Assembly (NCBI RefSeq): GCF_000303155.1
Contig: NC_018719.1
Location: 1,054,001-1,118,000 of the forward strand
Direction: 5' to 3'
DNA from: Candidatus Nitrososphaera gargensis Ga9.2
Lineage (GTDB): Archaea > Thermoproteota > Nitrososphaeria > Nitrososphaerales > Nitrososphaeraceae
Length of the DNA stretch: 64,000 nt
Shown here: in pieces, positions 14,039 through 21,867 of the stretch
Layout: the number at the start of each line of letters is the position of its first letter
Position numbering within the stretch: the first letter of the stretch is position 1
The notes under the pieces: model-generated
Told to the model about the DNA's origin: nothing
Seen by the model: only the letters and a program-made list of their open reading frames with translations
Databases searched by the model: none
Made by a program: the position numbers and the translations under genes

Positions 14039-15454
14039 ATGCAAAACTCCTGCGACGTCCTGATCACAAACGCGTCTGTCGTCATACCCAAGGTGGGCAT
14101 AGTTGACACAAACATCATGATCGAGGATGGCAAGATAAAGGCACTCACAAATTCTGCTAGCAACAATATTTCTGCGTCACGAAAGATAGACGCTCAAGGC
14201 AAGTACGTGCTGCCAGGCGCAATCGACCCACATGTCCATTATGGCGTCTATACTCCTATTGACGAAGCCGCAAGGACAGAGTCGAGATCGGCCGCGGTCG
14301 GCGGCGTCACCACGATGATTCGGATGCTGAGGCTCTATGAAAGCTACCGCAACGTGACAAAGCAACTAGAGGCAAGCAGGAGCAACCACTATATTGATTA
14401 TTCAATCCACGCCTCAATACTGAGACTAGAGCAGGTCAAGGACATCCCTTACTTGAAGGAGCTTGGCATCAACTCGCTGAAAATCTACATGAACCTTGGC
14501 GCTGATCTAAACCACATCTACATGGATCTAGAGCCGGGCACCCACGGCGTCAAGGACGGAGAAGTCAACATGACAGACGAATTGCTATCAGCAATAGTGA
14601 AGGAAGGATCGAAGGTGCATTCGACTATCCTTGTGCACGCCGAAAACCCGGCGATCTGCTCAGAGCAGATGCGCAGTGGAAAGGAAAAAGGAATGGGCGG
14701 GCTCAAGGCATGGTCTGACTGCAGGCCGCCATCGTCTGAAGCAGAGAGCGTCGCCAAGGTGTCGGAGTTTGGGAGAAAGTTTGGGGCCAACCTGTACTTT
14801 GTGCACATCGGCTCAACTGCAGCACTTGATGCTGTACTGGCAGAAAGGGAAAAGGGCAGATCAAACTATTACATCGAGACCTGCCCTCACTACCTGACGC
14901 ATACCGTAGATTTTGGCAGCGTGACTGGCAAGGTGGTGCCGCCGATCAGGTCAAAAAGCGACCTGCAGAGTATGTGGTCGGCTCTGCGAAACGGCATTGT
15001 GGACACTATAGGAACCGACCACGTCGCAAACAGGCTCGACATGAAAATGGGCAAGGACGGCGACGTCTGGTCTGCCCTTGCAGGCTTTCCAGGCATCGCC
15101 ACAATGCTGCCGGTGCTACTGAGCTACGGTGTGAATCAAGACAGGATAAGCATAGAGAGGGTTGCTGAAGTGACGAGTTACAACACTGCAAGGATATTTG
15201 GCATGTACCCAAAGAAAGGTACGATTCAGCCCGGCTCTGACGCGGACTTGGCAATAGTTGATCTGGACCTTGAAAAAAAGGTCACGCCCGAACTGCTGCA
15301 GTCGTACTCTGACTATACCATCTATGACGGCCATAGGCTGAAGGGCTGGCCGGTCATGACCATTGTTAGAGGCAGGGTTGTGATGGAGAACGGGCAGATA
15401 GACCGCGAAGTGCTGGGGCACGGAGAATTTGTACCGCGGCCTGTAGTCACTTAG
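14039..15454 (+). CDS. Hydantoinase/dihydroorotase-family amidohydrolase
   Basis: 471 residues, cyclic amidohydrolase with the complete metal site: DPHVHYG (His pair, residues about 63-65), a Lys that is carboxylated in LKIYMN (about 158), LVHAE (about 208), FVHIGS (about 261) and the catalytic Asp in IGTDHVA (about 339). The C-terminal beta-sandwich strand (GSDADLAIVDLD) is present. Length and motifs fit D-hydantoinase, allantoinase or dihydropyrimidinase as well as a class of dihydroorotase; there is no pyrimidine gene beside it to decide. The last 8 bp overlap the convergent mscL gene. Confidence 0.85.
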   Translation: MQNSCDVLITNASVVIPKVGIVDTNIMIEDGKIKALTNSASNNISASRKIDAQGKYVLPGAIDPHVHYGVYTPIDEAARTESRSAAVGGVTTMIRMLRLYESYRNVTKQLEASRSNHYIDYSIHASILRLEQVKDIPYLKELGINSLKIYMNLGADLNHIYMDLEPGTHGVKDGEVNMTDELLSAIVKEGSKVHSTILVHAENPAICSEQMRSGKEKGMGGLKAWSDCRPPSSEAESVAKVSEFGRKFGANLYFVHIGSTAALDAVLAEREKGRSNYYIETCPHYLTHTVDFGSVTGKVVPPIRSKSDLQSMWSALRNGIVDTIGTDHVANRLDMKMGKDGDVWSALAGFPGIATMLPVLLSYGVNQDRISIERVAEVTSYNTARIFGMYPKKGTIQPGSDADLAIVDLDLEKKVTPELLQSYSDYTIYDGHRLKGWPVMTIVRGRVVMENGQIDREVLGHGEFVPRPVVT

Positions 15455-15815
15455 GCGGCTTGGTTTTATCCTCGACTAATCTGTATTTGGATAGCCACTT
15501 GTACGTAAGGAACACGATAAAGGCAATTATCAAGAAGTCAATTATTTCTGAAATCAGGTGCCCGTACCTGAATTGCGATGGCGTGCCCGACACTCCTGTA
15601 GCGTTTACATACAGCTGCTCAAGATCGCCGGAAGGCAGGAACAACCCTACTAGCGGGTTGATGATATCCTGTACGAGCGATGTGACAAGCGAAGACGACG
15701 CTGCGCCAATAATGAACGCAATCGCCAATCCGATCACCCCAAAAGTCTTCAAGAAGTCCACAAATTCCTGAATGAGCGTCTTTTTATTCGTCGGTGCGCT
15801 CTCTGTCACAGCCAT
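15447..15815 (-). CDS. mscL: Large-conductance mechanosensitive channel MscL
   Basis: 122 residues from the ATG at 15813-15815, though the frame is open to 15872. The N-terminal helix (IQEFVDFLKT), TM1 (GVIGLAIAFIIGAA), a short periplasmic loop, TM2 (IIDFLIIAFIVFLTYK) and a charged C-terminus follow the MscL plan. Upstream codons in frame up to 15872 do not look conserved. The channel opens under membrane tension and releases solutes on osmotic downshift, a sensible need in soil. Confidence 0.85.
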   Translation of the reverse strand: MAVTESAPTNKKTLIQEFVDFLKTFGVIGLAIAFIIGAASSSLVTSLVQDIINPLVGLFLPSGDLEQLYVNATGVSGTPSQFRYGHLISEIIDFLIIAFIVFLTYKWLSKYRLVEDKTKPPK

Positions 15816-15978
15816 GGGTGGTTTAGCGCTTGCTAATAAAGCATTGCAAATAGCATGTCCTATACTCGTCATTTGAAGGATCTACTTCGCAAGTTATGGT
15901 AAAGGATAACCCTACAGGCAAATAGAAAATTGCCAGAAACATAAATCTGGTCCCGCAGAGGTAAATTCTAGCAGCGTC

Positions 15979-16353
15979 CTAATCTGCTTGTGCTTCCCTT
16001 AGTCTTCTCAGCTCTTCCCTCAAGGACCGAAGCTCCGACCTTAATGCCTCTGACTCCTGCTCTGCAGCAGGCTTCTCATCTTTTACACCTGCTTTATCTG
16101 CAACTCTTCCGATTGCTATCGTGGCGATCACTGCTACGATAGTGACAACTACTGCGTAGATTATCATTGCTAGTATGTCACTCTGATCCCCAAAGATCAC
16201 CCTGAATATTTCTTGTATTGCAGTGTTCCAAGCAAGAGCTGCTATAAGACCAAAGGCTGCTGTGATAAGTGCAGCTAATGCTTTGACAACCTCTTGTTCA
16301 ACACATTCTTCAGATGCACTCGATAATTGAGTTGACGAGATACTTATGATAAT
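15979..16353 (-). CDS. DUF5654-like membrane protein, no canonical start codon
   Basis: The recognisable protein runs from about residue 20 of this frame: KALAALITAAFGLIAALAW (TM1), FRVIFGDQSD, then a second TM (IIYAVVVTIVAVIATI) and a coiled-coil tail of Arg/Glu/Leu heptads. That is the plan of the DUF5654 family of two-TM archaeal proteins. Calling it from the GTG at 16198-16200 would cut off TM1. Upstream, the frame is open to a TAA at 16354-16356 but contains no ATG, GTG or TTG. A TATA-like TATAATAAAT (about 16352-16364) lies just before it, so translation may begin at ATT/ATC/ATA near 16330-16350, or the start has been lost. Confidence 0.65.
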   Translation of the reverse strand: MIISISSTQLSSASEECVEQEVVKALAALITAAFGLIAALAWNTAIQEIFRVIFGDQSDILAMIIYAVVVTIVAVIATIAIGRVADKAGVKDEKPAAEQESEALRSELRSLREELRRLREAQAD

Positions 16354-16410
16354 TTATTATATTGCTTTGCATTTCCGCAAGAAAATGTAAGATATTATGA
16401 AACACGATTA

Positions 16411-17085
16411 CTAAAATGCAATTGTCTCAAAGGTACCGTCATCTCTCGCCTTGTAATAAACGTCTGCCCTTCTGGTAAAGATCCCTACTTCAAGCACGCC
16501 GGCGATGTTCTTCAATTCGTTCTCTTTCTTTTTTGGATCAGGAATCGAAGCAAATGTCGTATCGAGTATGATATTGCCGTTTTCCGTAATGAATGGATAT
16601 CCCTTGTCAAGTGTGCGAAGCGTCGGCTTGCCGCCCATTTCAAACAACTTTTTCCACACTATTGATCGTGCCATAGGATGGATCTCTATTGGCACTGATC
16701 TGTTGAAAGACTGGACGAACTTGCTAGCATCCGCTACTATTGCCACTTTTTTGGCCGCAGAGATCAGGATCTTTTCCCTCAAAAGAGCGCCACCTCCTCC
16801 CTTTATCATATTGAACCTGCTGTCTATCTGGTCAGCGCCATCAAAGACAATGTCGATATCCTGAATCCTTTCTTCTCCTACCAACCTGAGCGCGCTCCTT
16901 TCTGCCTCCAACTTGATCTGGAGCGAAGTAGGAACAAACTCTATTGATTCTTTGCCGGGCAGCTTTGCCATCTCTCTCACAATGTGCGCCACCGTGCTTC
17001 CGCTGCCAAGCCCGACCACCTTGGCACCTTTAGTCAACTTTACTGCGTCCTTGGCAAGCTTTTGCACCGCGTCCTGTAATGACAA
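16411..17085 (-). CDS. rpiA: Ribose-5-phosphate isomerase A
   Basis: 224 residues from the TTG at 17083-17085, which fits a TATA box centred about 35 nt upstream; the longer frame to 17169 would run through the promoter and an inverted repeat. The motifs are those of RpiA: GLGSGSTVAHIV, PTSLQ, FDGADQID with catalytic Asp residues, and KGGGGALLREK. It interconverts ribose 5-phosphate and ribulose 5-phosphate for nucleotide supply, important in archaea that make pentoses without the oxidative pathway. Confidence 0.93.
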   Translation of the reverse strand: MSLQDAVQKLAKDAVKLTKGAKVVGLGSGSTVAHIVREMAKLPGKESIEFVPTSLQIKLEAERSALRLVGEERIQDIDIVFDGADQIDSRFNMIKGGGGALLREKILISAAKKVAIVADASKFVQSFNRSVPIEIHPMARSIVWKKLFEMGGKPTLRTLDKGYPFITENGNIILDTTFASIPDPKKKENELKNIAGVLEVGIFTRRADVYYKARDDGTFETIAF

Positions 17086-17114
17086 TAGGTAATCAGTCAA
17101 CAATTGTGGGGTTT

Positions 17115-17126
17115 TGTATATAAAAT
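17115..17126 (-). promoter_or_regulatory. TATA box of rpiA
   Basis: Minus strand ATTTTATATAC. Its centre is about 35 nt before the chosen TTG start, so the transcript would have a leader of only about 10 nt. The inverted repeat at 17124-17174 begins right at its upstream edge. Confidence 0.6.
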
Positions 17127-17174
17127 AATTGTTGCAGGCGCGGGGAGCAAGGGGATCGGCCTGCAACAATTATT
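17124..17174. repeat. 16-bp perfect inverted repeat, 19-bp spacer
   Basis: AATAATTGTTGCAGGC (17124-17139) is exactly complementary to 17159-17174, with a G-rich 19-bp spacer. It lies directly upstream of the rpiA TATA box where BRE and activator sites are expected. It may be an operator for a dimeric regulator or the footprint of a small mobile element. Confidence 0.85.
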
Positions 17175-17297
17175 GGGGTCAGTAGGTTTTTTGATAGATG
17201 TGTGTTTTTACGCTGGTCAGATACGCAGTTAAGCTTTAAGTTATTGCGGTGAGTTGATCTGCAAGATTCTCCTCATGCTGTTTTTTAGAAAAAAGTC
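17175..17297. other. Short intergenic interval
   Basis: About 120 bp between the inverted repeat and the next leftward gene. I see nothing in it apart from a run of A (TTTTTTAGAAAAAAG) at the gene end that may terminate transcription. Confidence 0.3.
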
Positions 17298-17624
17298 TTA
17301 GAACTTGTGAATCTTTTTTAGATCAAGCCTTGGGCCGTTGATCCCGGGGTTAAGGTACCTGCTGGAGAGATACTTGACAATGTCGCTAGCGCCTGATGCT
17401 ATCTCTGCCTGCCTGCTCGCCCTCATGCTAGAGACTATGTCTGACAAGCCTGCCTGGTCGGTCTGACCCACAATCTCGCAAAACATGCTGGTCGGATAGC
17501 ATGTGGCCTGTATACCGGTGCCTTTTTTTGTCCACTTGAGCATTCCAAGGTCCGAGTCAATTGATTTCTCCCATGATGGATCGTTTTCTACAAGCCACCT
17601 TGGAATTCTATTCTTGTCTTGCAT
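17298..17624 (-). CDS. Hypothetical protein (108 aa)
   Basis: Starts ATG at 17622-17624 (MQDKNRIPRWLVEND). An aromatic-rich N-terminal half with WEKSIDSD and LKWTKKGTG is followed by a helical half (DIVSSMRASRQAEI). The N-terminal pattern PRWxxENDPxW is reminiscent of a small thaumarchaeal family but I cannot name it. It is divergent from the 17730 gene, sharing an AT-rich promoter region of about 105 bp. Confidence 0.55.
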   Translation of the reverse strand: MQDKNRIPRWLVENDPSWEKSIDSDLGMLKWTKKGTGIQATCYPTSMFCEIVGQTDQAGLSDIVSSMRASRQAEIASGASDIVKYLSSRYLNPGINGPRLDLKKIHKF

Positions 17625-17729
17625 CTTCTTCCTCCACCACTAGCATCATCGCTTGTCAGTTAATTTATTGTTTTTGTTCAATTTCTAATTTGGATAATGT
17701 TATTAAAAAGAATCTTCTAGTAGATTTGC

Positions 17730-18419
17730 TTGTCCTCAACATCGCAGCCAGACAATAATAATAACAACTCGCAAGAAGCTGCTGCTTCTCCACCTCTTAT
17801 CATTACGAAAAAAGACAAGATTGCGGCAGTTGCAGATGAAATAATATCGCTCGATAAAAATATCGGCAACACCCTGATCGAAGTGCTAAAGAGGGTGGCG
17901 GCATCTGACAGGTCGCATGTCTACTGGACGTGCAAGAAATATCTACAGGACGACTATGGGCTCTTGATAGCAGACTCGGGCCATGTCGGGATATCTGACA
18001 GGTACATACCAAACCTGATGTTCCCCGGCGACATCATAATCTACACGGTTGTTGATATGCTCTGCACAGGCGACTACATTCAGGTATTGCAAATGACAGA
18101 TGTGAAGGATCTGGTGGTCGAGCACGTCAGGGTGACCAAGGTCAGCATAATAGACGGCGCAGTGAACGTCGAAGATCCACTTTCAGGCTCGACCTACAAC
18201 GTCGCAAAGCACAACGTGATTGGCAAGGTGGTCAAGGTGATAACCGCGTTTTCACAGGAATGGGAAAACGTCTTTTACGAATTCAAGGACAGGAAGTGGC
18301 TGCTCACGACTCTGAAAAAGAACCTAGATCTTTACAGGAATACCTGCTACTCCAACCAACGGCAGATAGTAAGTGAAATAGAAAGAAGGCTGTCGAAGCT
18401 GAAGGAAGAGCCAAGGTAG
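17730..18419 (+). CDS. Hypothetical protein with S24/S26-like central fold
   Basis: 229 residues from a TTG start about 28 nt after TATTAAAAAG (leaderless). A polar Asn/Ala-rich N-terminus is followed by a helical segment and then a beta-rich centre: MFPGDIIIYTVVDML, GDYIQVLQM, VEHVRVTKVSI and PLSGSTYNVAKHNVIGKVVKV. This recalls the barrel of S24/S26 (LexA/signal-peptidase-like) proteins, but I see no catalytic Ser-Lys pair. The C-terminus is a basic helix. It may be a regulator; the assignment is weak. Confidence 0.5.
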   Translation: MSSTSQPDNNNNNSQEAAASPPLIITKKDKIAAVADEIISLDKNIGNTLIEVLKRVAASDRSHVYWTCKKYLQDDYGLLIADSGHVGISDRYIPNLMFPGDIIIYTVVDMLCTGDYIQVLQMTDVKDLVVEHVRVTKVSIIDGAVNVEDPLSGSTYNVAKHNVIGKVVKVITAFSQEWENVFYEFKDRKWLLTTLKKNLDLYRNTCYSNQRQIVSEIERRLSKLKEEPR

Positions 18420-18423
18420 GAAG

Positions 18424-18434
18424 AATATATAATA
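18424..18434 (+). promoter_or_regulatory. TATA box of the 18456 gene
   Basis: ATATATAATAC, centred about 27 nt before the ATG at 18456, the classic archaeal leaderless arrangement. Confidence 0.6.
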
Positions 18435-18455
18435 CCCGCATAATGCTAGTTGCCT

Positions 18456-18563
18456 ATGCCACGTAAACGCGATATTACAAAAACTCATGCTTATAGCGCC
18501 CAGAGATCGGGGAGCAAAAAGTACGCCAAGGCAGAAAGGCGCAAGCGCCACAAGCCAAGGTAA
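18456..18563 (+). CDS. Small highly basic protein (35 aa)
   Basis: It starts MPRKRDITKT and is about 40% Lys/Arg, with RRKRHKPR at the C-terminus. A good TATA box precedes it at leaderless distance. Its composition suggests RNA or DNA binding, such as a ribosome-associated micro-protein. No family recognised. Confidence 0.6.
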   Translation: MPRKRDITKTHAYSAQRSGSKKYAKAERRKRHKPR

Positions 18564-18610
18564 TCAAATTTTTCTTCTATATTCAATAAATATAATTTTT
18601 GGCACAACTT

Positions 18611-18927
18611 ATGCAAAGTCCAATGATCCTAACGACAACGCCTTCAATTGAGGGCAAGAGAATTGCAGCGTATAACGGACTCGTGACAGGTGAAGCAATA
18701 ATGGGTGCCAACATACTTTACCGCAGGCATCAGGGATATAATTGAAGATCTGGCCAGTACGAGAAAGTCCTGCGCAGGGAAAGAGACGTTGCCATAGGCG
18801 AGATGCAAAAGAGTATCGAGGAAGTTGGGCAAACGCCGTGGTAAGAGTAGATATCGATTACGAGACCGTAGGCCAGTATGGCATGCTAATGATCACGGTA
18901 AGCGGCACAGCTGTGACAGTTGAATGA
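18611..18927 (+). pseudogene. DUF74/YbjQ (UPF0145) family gene, broken by three frameshifts
   Basis: Pieces of one protein are found in three frames: [21 protein letters not shown] and GAN from the start, then [12 protein letters not shown] (about 18718-18753), then GQYEKVLRRERDVAIGEMQ (about 18755-18820), and finally ANAVVRVDIDYETVGQYG to the stop. Together they rebuild the usual YbjQ domain of about 105 residues, a pentameric fold of unclear function. Indels lie near 18716, 18753 and 18830. The strong conservation of each piece shows that decay is recent. The terminal-repeat element begins 23 bp downstream. Confidence 0.85.
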
Positions 18928-18949
18928 TAAAGGACGCAGGCAATAGTGG

Positions 18950-18997
18950 GGTGCTGTAACCATACAGACGCATAAATACCCCTGTAACAGCGCGGCG
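18950..18997 (+). repeat. Left 48-bp terminal inverted repeat
   Basis: Begins GGTGCTGTAACC and ends AACAGCGCGGCG. It contains CTGTAAC twice in direct order and a GCTGT/ACAGC pair, giving internal symmetry that could be a protein-binding or hairpin site. Confidence 0.9.
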
Positions 18998-19006
18998 CAT
19001 TCCTAC

Positions 19007-19108
19007 ATGATAAATGGCTCTGTTGAGTATCGGGTTATAAGTCACAAAAGCCATAAACCTAAGCTTGTGAATTTTCTTGTACCCTCAAAAAAAGAAAGGG
19101 AGAAGTAA
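19007..19108 (+). CDS. Possible 33-aa basic protein inside the inverted-repeat element
   Basis: ATG at 19007 opens a frame MINGSVEYRVISHKS ending in a Lys/Glu-rich tail (KKEREK). It starts 9 bp after the left terminal repeat. Size and lack of homologues leave it doubtful. Confidence 0.25.
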   Translation: MINGSVEYRVISHKSHKPKLVNFLVPSKKEREK

Positions 19109-19254
19109 ATGATGGGATCAGCGGCACGTTTTGCCGGTCAGGCTCAGGCGTACCACTGCTAACTATCATACAAAACACTGGTAAACTAAACTAAAGCTTG
19201 GTATTCGTTAATAGGGTAAAGCACGTAGTATTCCATAGATCCTCTTTGGTTATT

Positions 19255-19500
19255 GTGATTTCGCCACCAAAATTTGGCAAAACCGCTAGAGTAATTGTAG
19301 CTGCAATTCTTTTAGCATTGGGTCTTATCCTTACTTTTCTAGTTACGGGTGTTGCAGTCAGTATCACTGCTACCGAATTTGAATCTGATGCACTTACTAT
19401 CATTGCCTTTTCGCCTGTCGGTTATGTACTGGTATTCAGTGGCTTTGCTGTCGGCTTGTTACTGGGAGGAATGAGCCTGATTAGAAGTATTTTAGGTTAA
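19255..19500 (+). CDS. Small two-TM membrane protein inside the inverted-repeat element
   Basis: 81 residues from the GTG at 19255 (the frame is open to a TTG at 19198). A basic N-terminus (PPKFGKTAR) is followed by two hydrophobic segments: VIVAAILLALGLILTFLV and VGYVLVFSGFAVGLLLGG, with an acidic loop between. It ends 10 bp before the right terminal repeat, so it is the cargo of the element. Positive-inside charge puts the N-terminus in the cytoplasm. Family unknown. Confidence 0.55.
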   Translation: MISPPKFGKTARVIVAAILLALGLILTFLVTGVAVSITATEFESDALTIIAFSPVGYVLVFSGFAVGLLLGGMSLIRSILG

Positions 19501-19509
19501 ATAGGCATC

Positions 19510-19557
19510 CGCCGCGCTGTTACAGGGGTATTTATGCGTCTGTATGGTTACAGCACC
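19510..19557 (-). repeat. Right 48-bp terminal inverted repeat
   Basis: Exact reverse complement of 18950-18997. Its outer end is about 70 bp from the tfb start, so it may carry or displace part of the tfb promoter. Confidence 0.9.
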
Positions 19558-19625
19558 TTTTGGGATAAACTTTATATATTAGAATAAAACATAAATATAG
19601 GCTGTTAAAAGCAGCGAAAAAAGTT

Positions 19626-20552
19626 TTGGTGGAGAAATTGGTAAAAGATATTTCCATGTTTGGTGACCGCTGCCCACGTTGCGGCAGGGGTTCTATGGTA
19701 ACAGACAACTCTAGCGGAGAAATGTTTTGCGGTAACTGTGGCTTTGTAGTAAGCGAAAGGATAGAAGAGCTCGGACCGGAATGGCGCGCCTTCTCAAAGG
19801 AAGAGCACGAAGACAGAAGCAGGGCAGGCATCCCGACATCGCTTGCAATGCACGACATGGGGCTTGCGACCATCATCGGGCCTGTTGACAAGGATGCGTC
19901 AGGCAAGCCGCTCTCTGCCTCTATGAAGAGCACGATCGAAAGGCTCAGGACATGGGACAGCAGAAGTCAGGTGCACGAACCAGTCGACCGCAACTTCCGC
20001 CAGGCATTCTCCGAGCTTGACAGGCTCAAGGACAAGCTGGCAGTAGGCGATGCAGTGATCGAAAAGGCTGCATATGTCTACAGAAAAGCACTAGAGAAAG
20101 GACTTGTGCGCGGCCGCTCTATCTCTGCACTTGTGGCGGCAGCACTGTACGCCGCATGCCGCGACACTGAAACCCCGAGGACGCTCAAGGACATTGCTAA
20201 CGCAAGCAACATCAAGAAAAAGGACGTGGCAAGATGCTATCGACTGCTGATAAGAGAGCTGGACCTCAAGATGCCCGTTGTTGACCCTGTGAAATGTGTC
20301 GCTAGGATCGCAAGCAAGGCGGGTCTGTCAGAGAAGACAAAGCGCAAGGCACTTGAAATTCTTAAAAAGGCAGAAGAGGGCAAGATCTCGGCCGGCAAGG
20401 ATCCGATGGGCCTGGCGGCAGCTGCTCTATACGTTGCCTGCGTCATGAACGGCGAGAACAAAACCCAGAAGGACGTGGCTGAAGCGGCAGGCGTTACCGA
20501 GGTAACGATCAGGAACCGCTACAAGGGACTCAAGACGCACCTCAGACTTTGA
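19626..20552 (+). CDS. tfb: Transcription initiation factor TFB
   Basis: 308 residues from a TTG start. The N-terminal zinc ribbon is complete (CPRCGRG about residue 17-20, CGNCGF about 37-40), followed by the B-finger/linker (EWRAFSKEEHEDRSRAG) and two cyclin-like repeats (from about 115 and 210, each with an ALVAAALYAACR or LAAAALYVACV helix). The second repeat ends in the DNA-recognition helices (AEAAGVTEVTIRNRYK). It recruits RNA polymerase to TBP-bound promoters and reads the BRE. Thaumarchaea have several TFBs; which one this is cannot be told. The gene overlaps a convergent neighbour by 11 bp. Confidence 0.95.
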   Translation: MVEKLVKDISMFGDRCPRCGRGSMVTDNSSGEMFCGNCGFVVSERIEELGPEWRAFSKEEHEDRSRAGIPTSLAMHDMGLATIIGPVDKDASGKPLSASMKSTIERLRTWDSRSQVHEPVDRNFRQAFSELDRLKDKLAVGDAVIEKAAYVYRKALEKGLVRGRSISALVAAALYAACRDTETPRTLKDIANASNIKKKDVARCYRLLIRELDLKMPVVDPVKCVARIASKAGLSEKTKRKALEILKKAEEGKISAGKDPMGLAAAALYVACVMNGENKTQKDVAEAAGVTEVTIRNRYKGLKTHLRL

Positions 20553-20976
20553 GGGAGTCTATCAACTTCTTTCTTTCTTCAACAAGTTCTTTCAGCGTTT
20601 CAACTACACCGCGGCGCGATTTTTCTGATTCGAACATCCCAATGCACATGACAATGTCTGCATCAATTGACAGCAGGTGATCAAGCTCGCCCTCCCTGAC
20701 GATCCCGTTTGGCGTCAGCACTTTGGTATAGCCGTCAGAGACTGCCTGCGGGATTTTTGACAGCAGTTCGTCAAGCTCGACGCTTAATTTTACGGACTTT
20801 TTGAGCGCGCTCACTCTGGTCCTGATGTTGTGCTTTATCAGCCTGTCAAGCGCGCGCATTTCGACGTAGCTGGATCTACCTGTCGCCATTCCTTTCTGCA
20901 CAATCGACGCGATCCTTACAGTTTCGTCAAGACGACTCTCCAGCCTACGCTGACGCTTGAAATTTTTGTGCACCAA
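20542..20976 (-). CDS. Hypothetical helical protein
   Basis: 144 residues from a TTG start (20974-20976). Strongly basic N-terminus (HKNFKRQRRLESR), then helices with heptad character, a short central strand region (GYTKVLTPNGIV) and a Lys/Glu-rich C-terminal helix. It looks conserved in style but no family is recognised. It converges on tfb with an 11-bp overlap. Confidence 0.5.
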   Translation of the reverse strand: MVHKNFKRQRRLESRLDETVRIASIVQKGMATGRSSYVEMRALDRLIKHNIRTRVSALKKSVKLSVELDELLSKIPQAVSDGYTKVLTPNGIVREGELDHLLSIDADIVMCIGMFESEKSRRGVVETLKELVEERKKLIDSLKV

Positions 20977-21049
20977 GCAAGTTCTGGACCGGCCGGTTTA
21001 AATGCCTTCGTATGAAAATATTAATGAAAGGAATAGTTCTGCAAAACGG

Positions 21050-21358
21050 TTACTGAACTTCAATTGCTTCTTCGTTAAAGCCCATCTTGACTAGATAGCC
21101 CTTGACGTCGTCGCGGTGATCGCCCTGCAGCATGATAAAGCCATCCTTTGCAGTCCCGCCACACGCAAAAGTGCTTTTCAATTCCTTGACGATCTTTTGC
21201 ATGTCGCTCTGCTTTGGATTGATGCCTTCGATAAGAGTCGTTGTTTTTGAAAACCTTCTTGTTTCAAGGCGGACGACGATTCGCGCTTCTTCTTTGTCTA
21301 GTTCTCCACAGGCACACAGGTCGTCTGGGAGACCGCATTTTTTACAGATAACCGCCAT
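21050..21358 (-). CDS. Translation initiation factor aIF1 (SUI1 family)
   Basis: 102 residues from the ATG at 21356-21358 (the frame is open to 21370). The N-terminus has a CxxCG...CxC cluster (ICKKCGLPDDLCACGE), a zinc-binding extension seen in some archaeal SUI1 proteins. The SUI1 domain follows: ARIVVRLETRRFSKTTTLIEG, LKSTFACGGTAKDG and IMLQGDHRDDVKGYLVKMG. It helps scan and select start codons on the 30S subunit, relevant in a genome with many TTG/GTG and leaderless starts. Confidence 0.92.
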   Translation of the reverse strand: MAVICKKCGLPDDLCACGELDKEEARIVVRLETRRFSKTTTLIEGINPKQSDMQKIVKELKSTFACGGTAKDGFIMLQGDHRDDVKGYLVKMGFNEEAIEVQ

Positions 21359-21454
21359 CGAGTAATACAATTTTCACAACTCCTATTATTAAGCCTTGTT
21401 GTCTCGTGCTGCAAGCACAAAGAAGAAATTTGACGACCGCCAATAATCTGGCAT

Positions 21455-21823
21455 ATGTCTTCTGAAGACAGTGCAAGCAGGATCAGGTCGGCGGCTTCGC
21501 TTCTTGTAAAGGGGGGAACGCTGACAAGCGACGCATGCCCAAAATGTGGAGGGGTGCAAGTGCGCTTTGCCAACAAGACAACCTGCATAAACTGCGGCAA
21601 CGAAGTAAAGGCCGGTGCCGCACAAAAAGCAGAGCCAGAAAAGGCAGCGCCGGCGCAAGCGTCTTCAGGGCTGGCCTCTGCAGCATCGCTTATCGAAGAA
21701 AAGATCATGTTACTTGCAACAGAGATAAAGAATGAAAGCGACATTTCAGTGCAGAAGCAAAAGGCAGAACTGCTCGAGAGTTATCTCAGGATTTTGGAAA
21801 AGACAAAGAGCCTGCTTGGATAA
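21455..21823 (+). CDS. Zinc-ribbon protein of the Sjogren/scleroderma autoantigen (p27) family
   Basis: 122 residues. The N-terminal helix (SRIRSAASLLVKGGTLTSD) leads into a zinc ribbon, CPKCGG and CINCGN, as in the COG1645 family. An Ala/Glu-rich linker and a C-terminal helix follow. The family's role is unknown; it is widely kept in archaea. It is divergent from the aIF1 gene and 45 bp upstream of the Sec61-beta gene. Confidence 0.8.
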   Translation: MSSEDSASRIRSAASLLVKGGTLTSDACPKCGGVQVRFANKTTCINCGNEVKAGAAQKAEPEKAAPAQASSGLASAASLIEEKIMLLATEIKNESDISVQKQKAELLESYLRILEKTKSLLG

Positions 21824-21867
21824 CCAGCGGAATGTATTTAAGCGCTTGAAAACAATCTCTGCACTAG

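Larger units (their letters stand above)
18950..19557. mobile_element. 608-bp element bounded by perfect 48-bp inverted repeats
   Basis: The ends 18950-18997 and 19510-19557 are exact reverse complements over 48 bp. Inside are a small possible ORF and one membrane-protein gene, but no transposase, so it looks like a non-autonomous (MITE-like) element or a cassette. No target-site duplication is apparent at the outer flanks. It sits between a decaying DUF74 gene and tfb. Confidence 0.8.

Noticed and set aside
15816-15872. N-terminal extension of MscL
   Set aside because: The added residues are not MscL-like; the Met at 15813-15815 gives the family's N-terminus.
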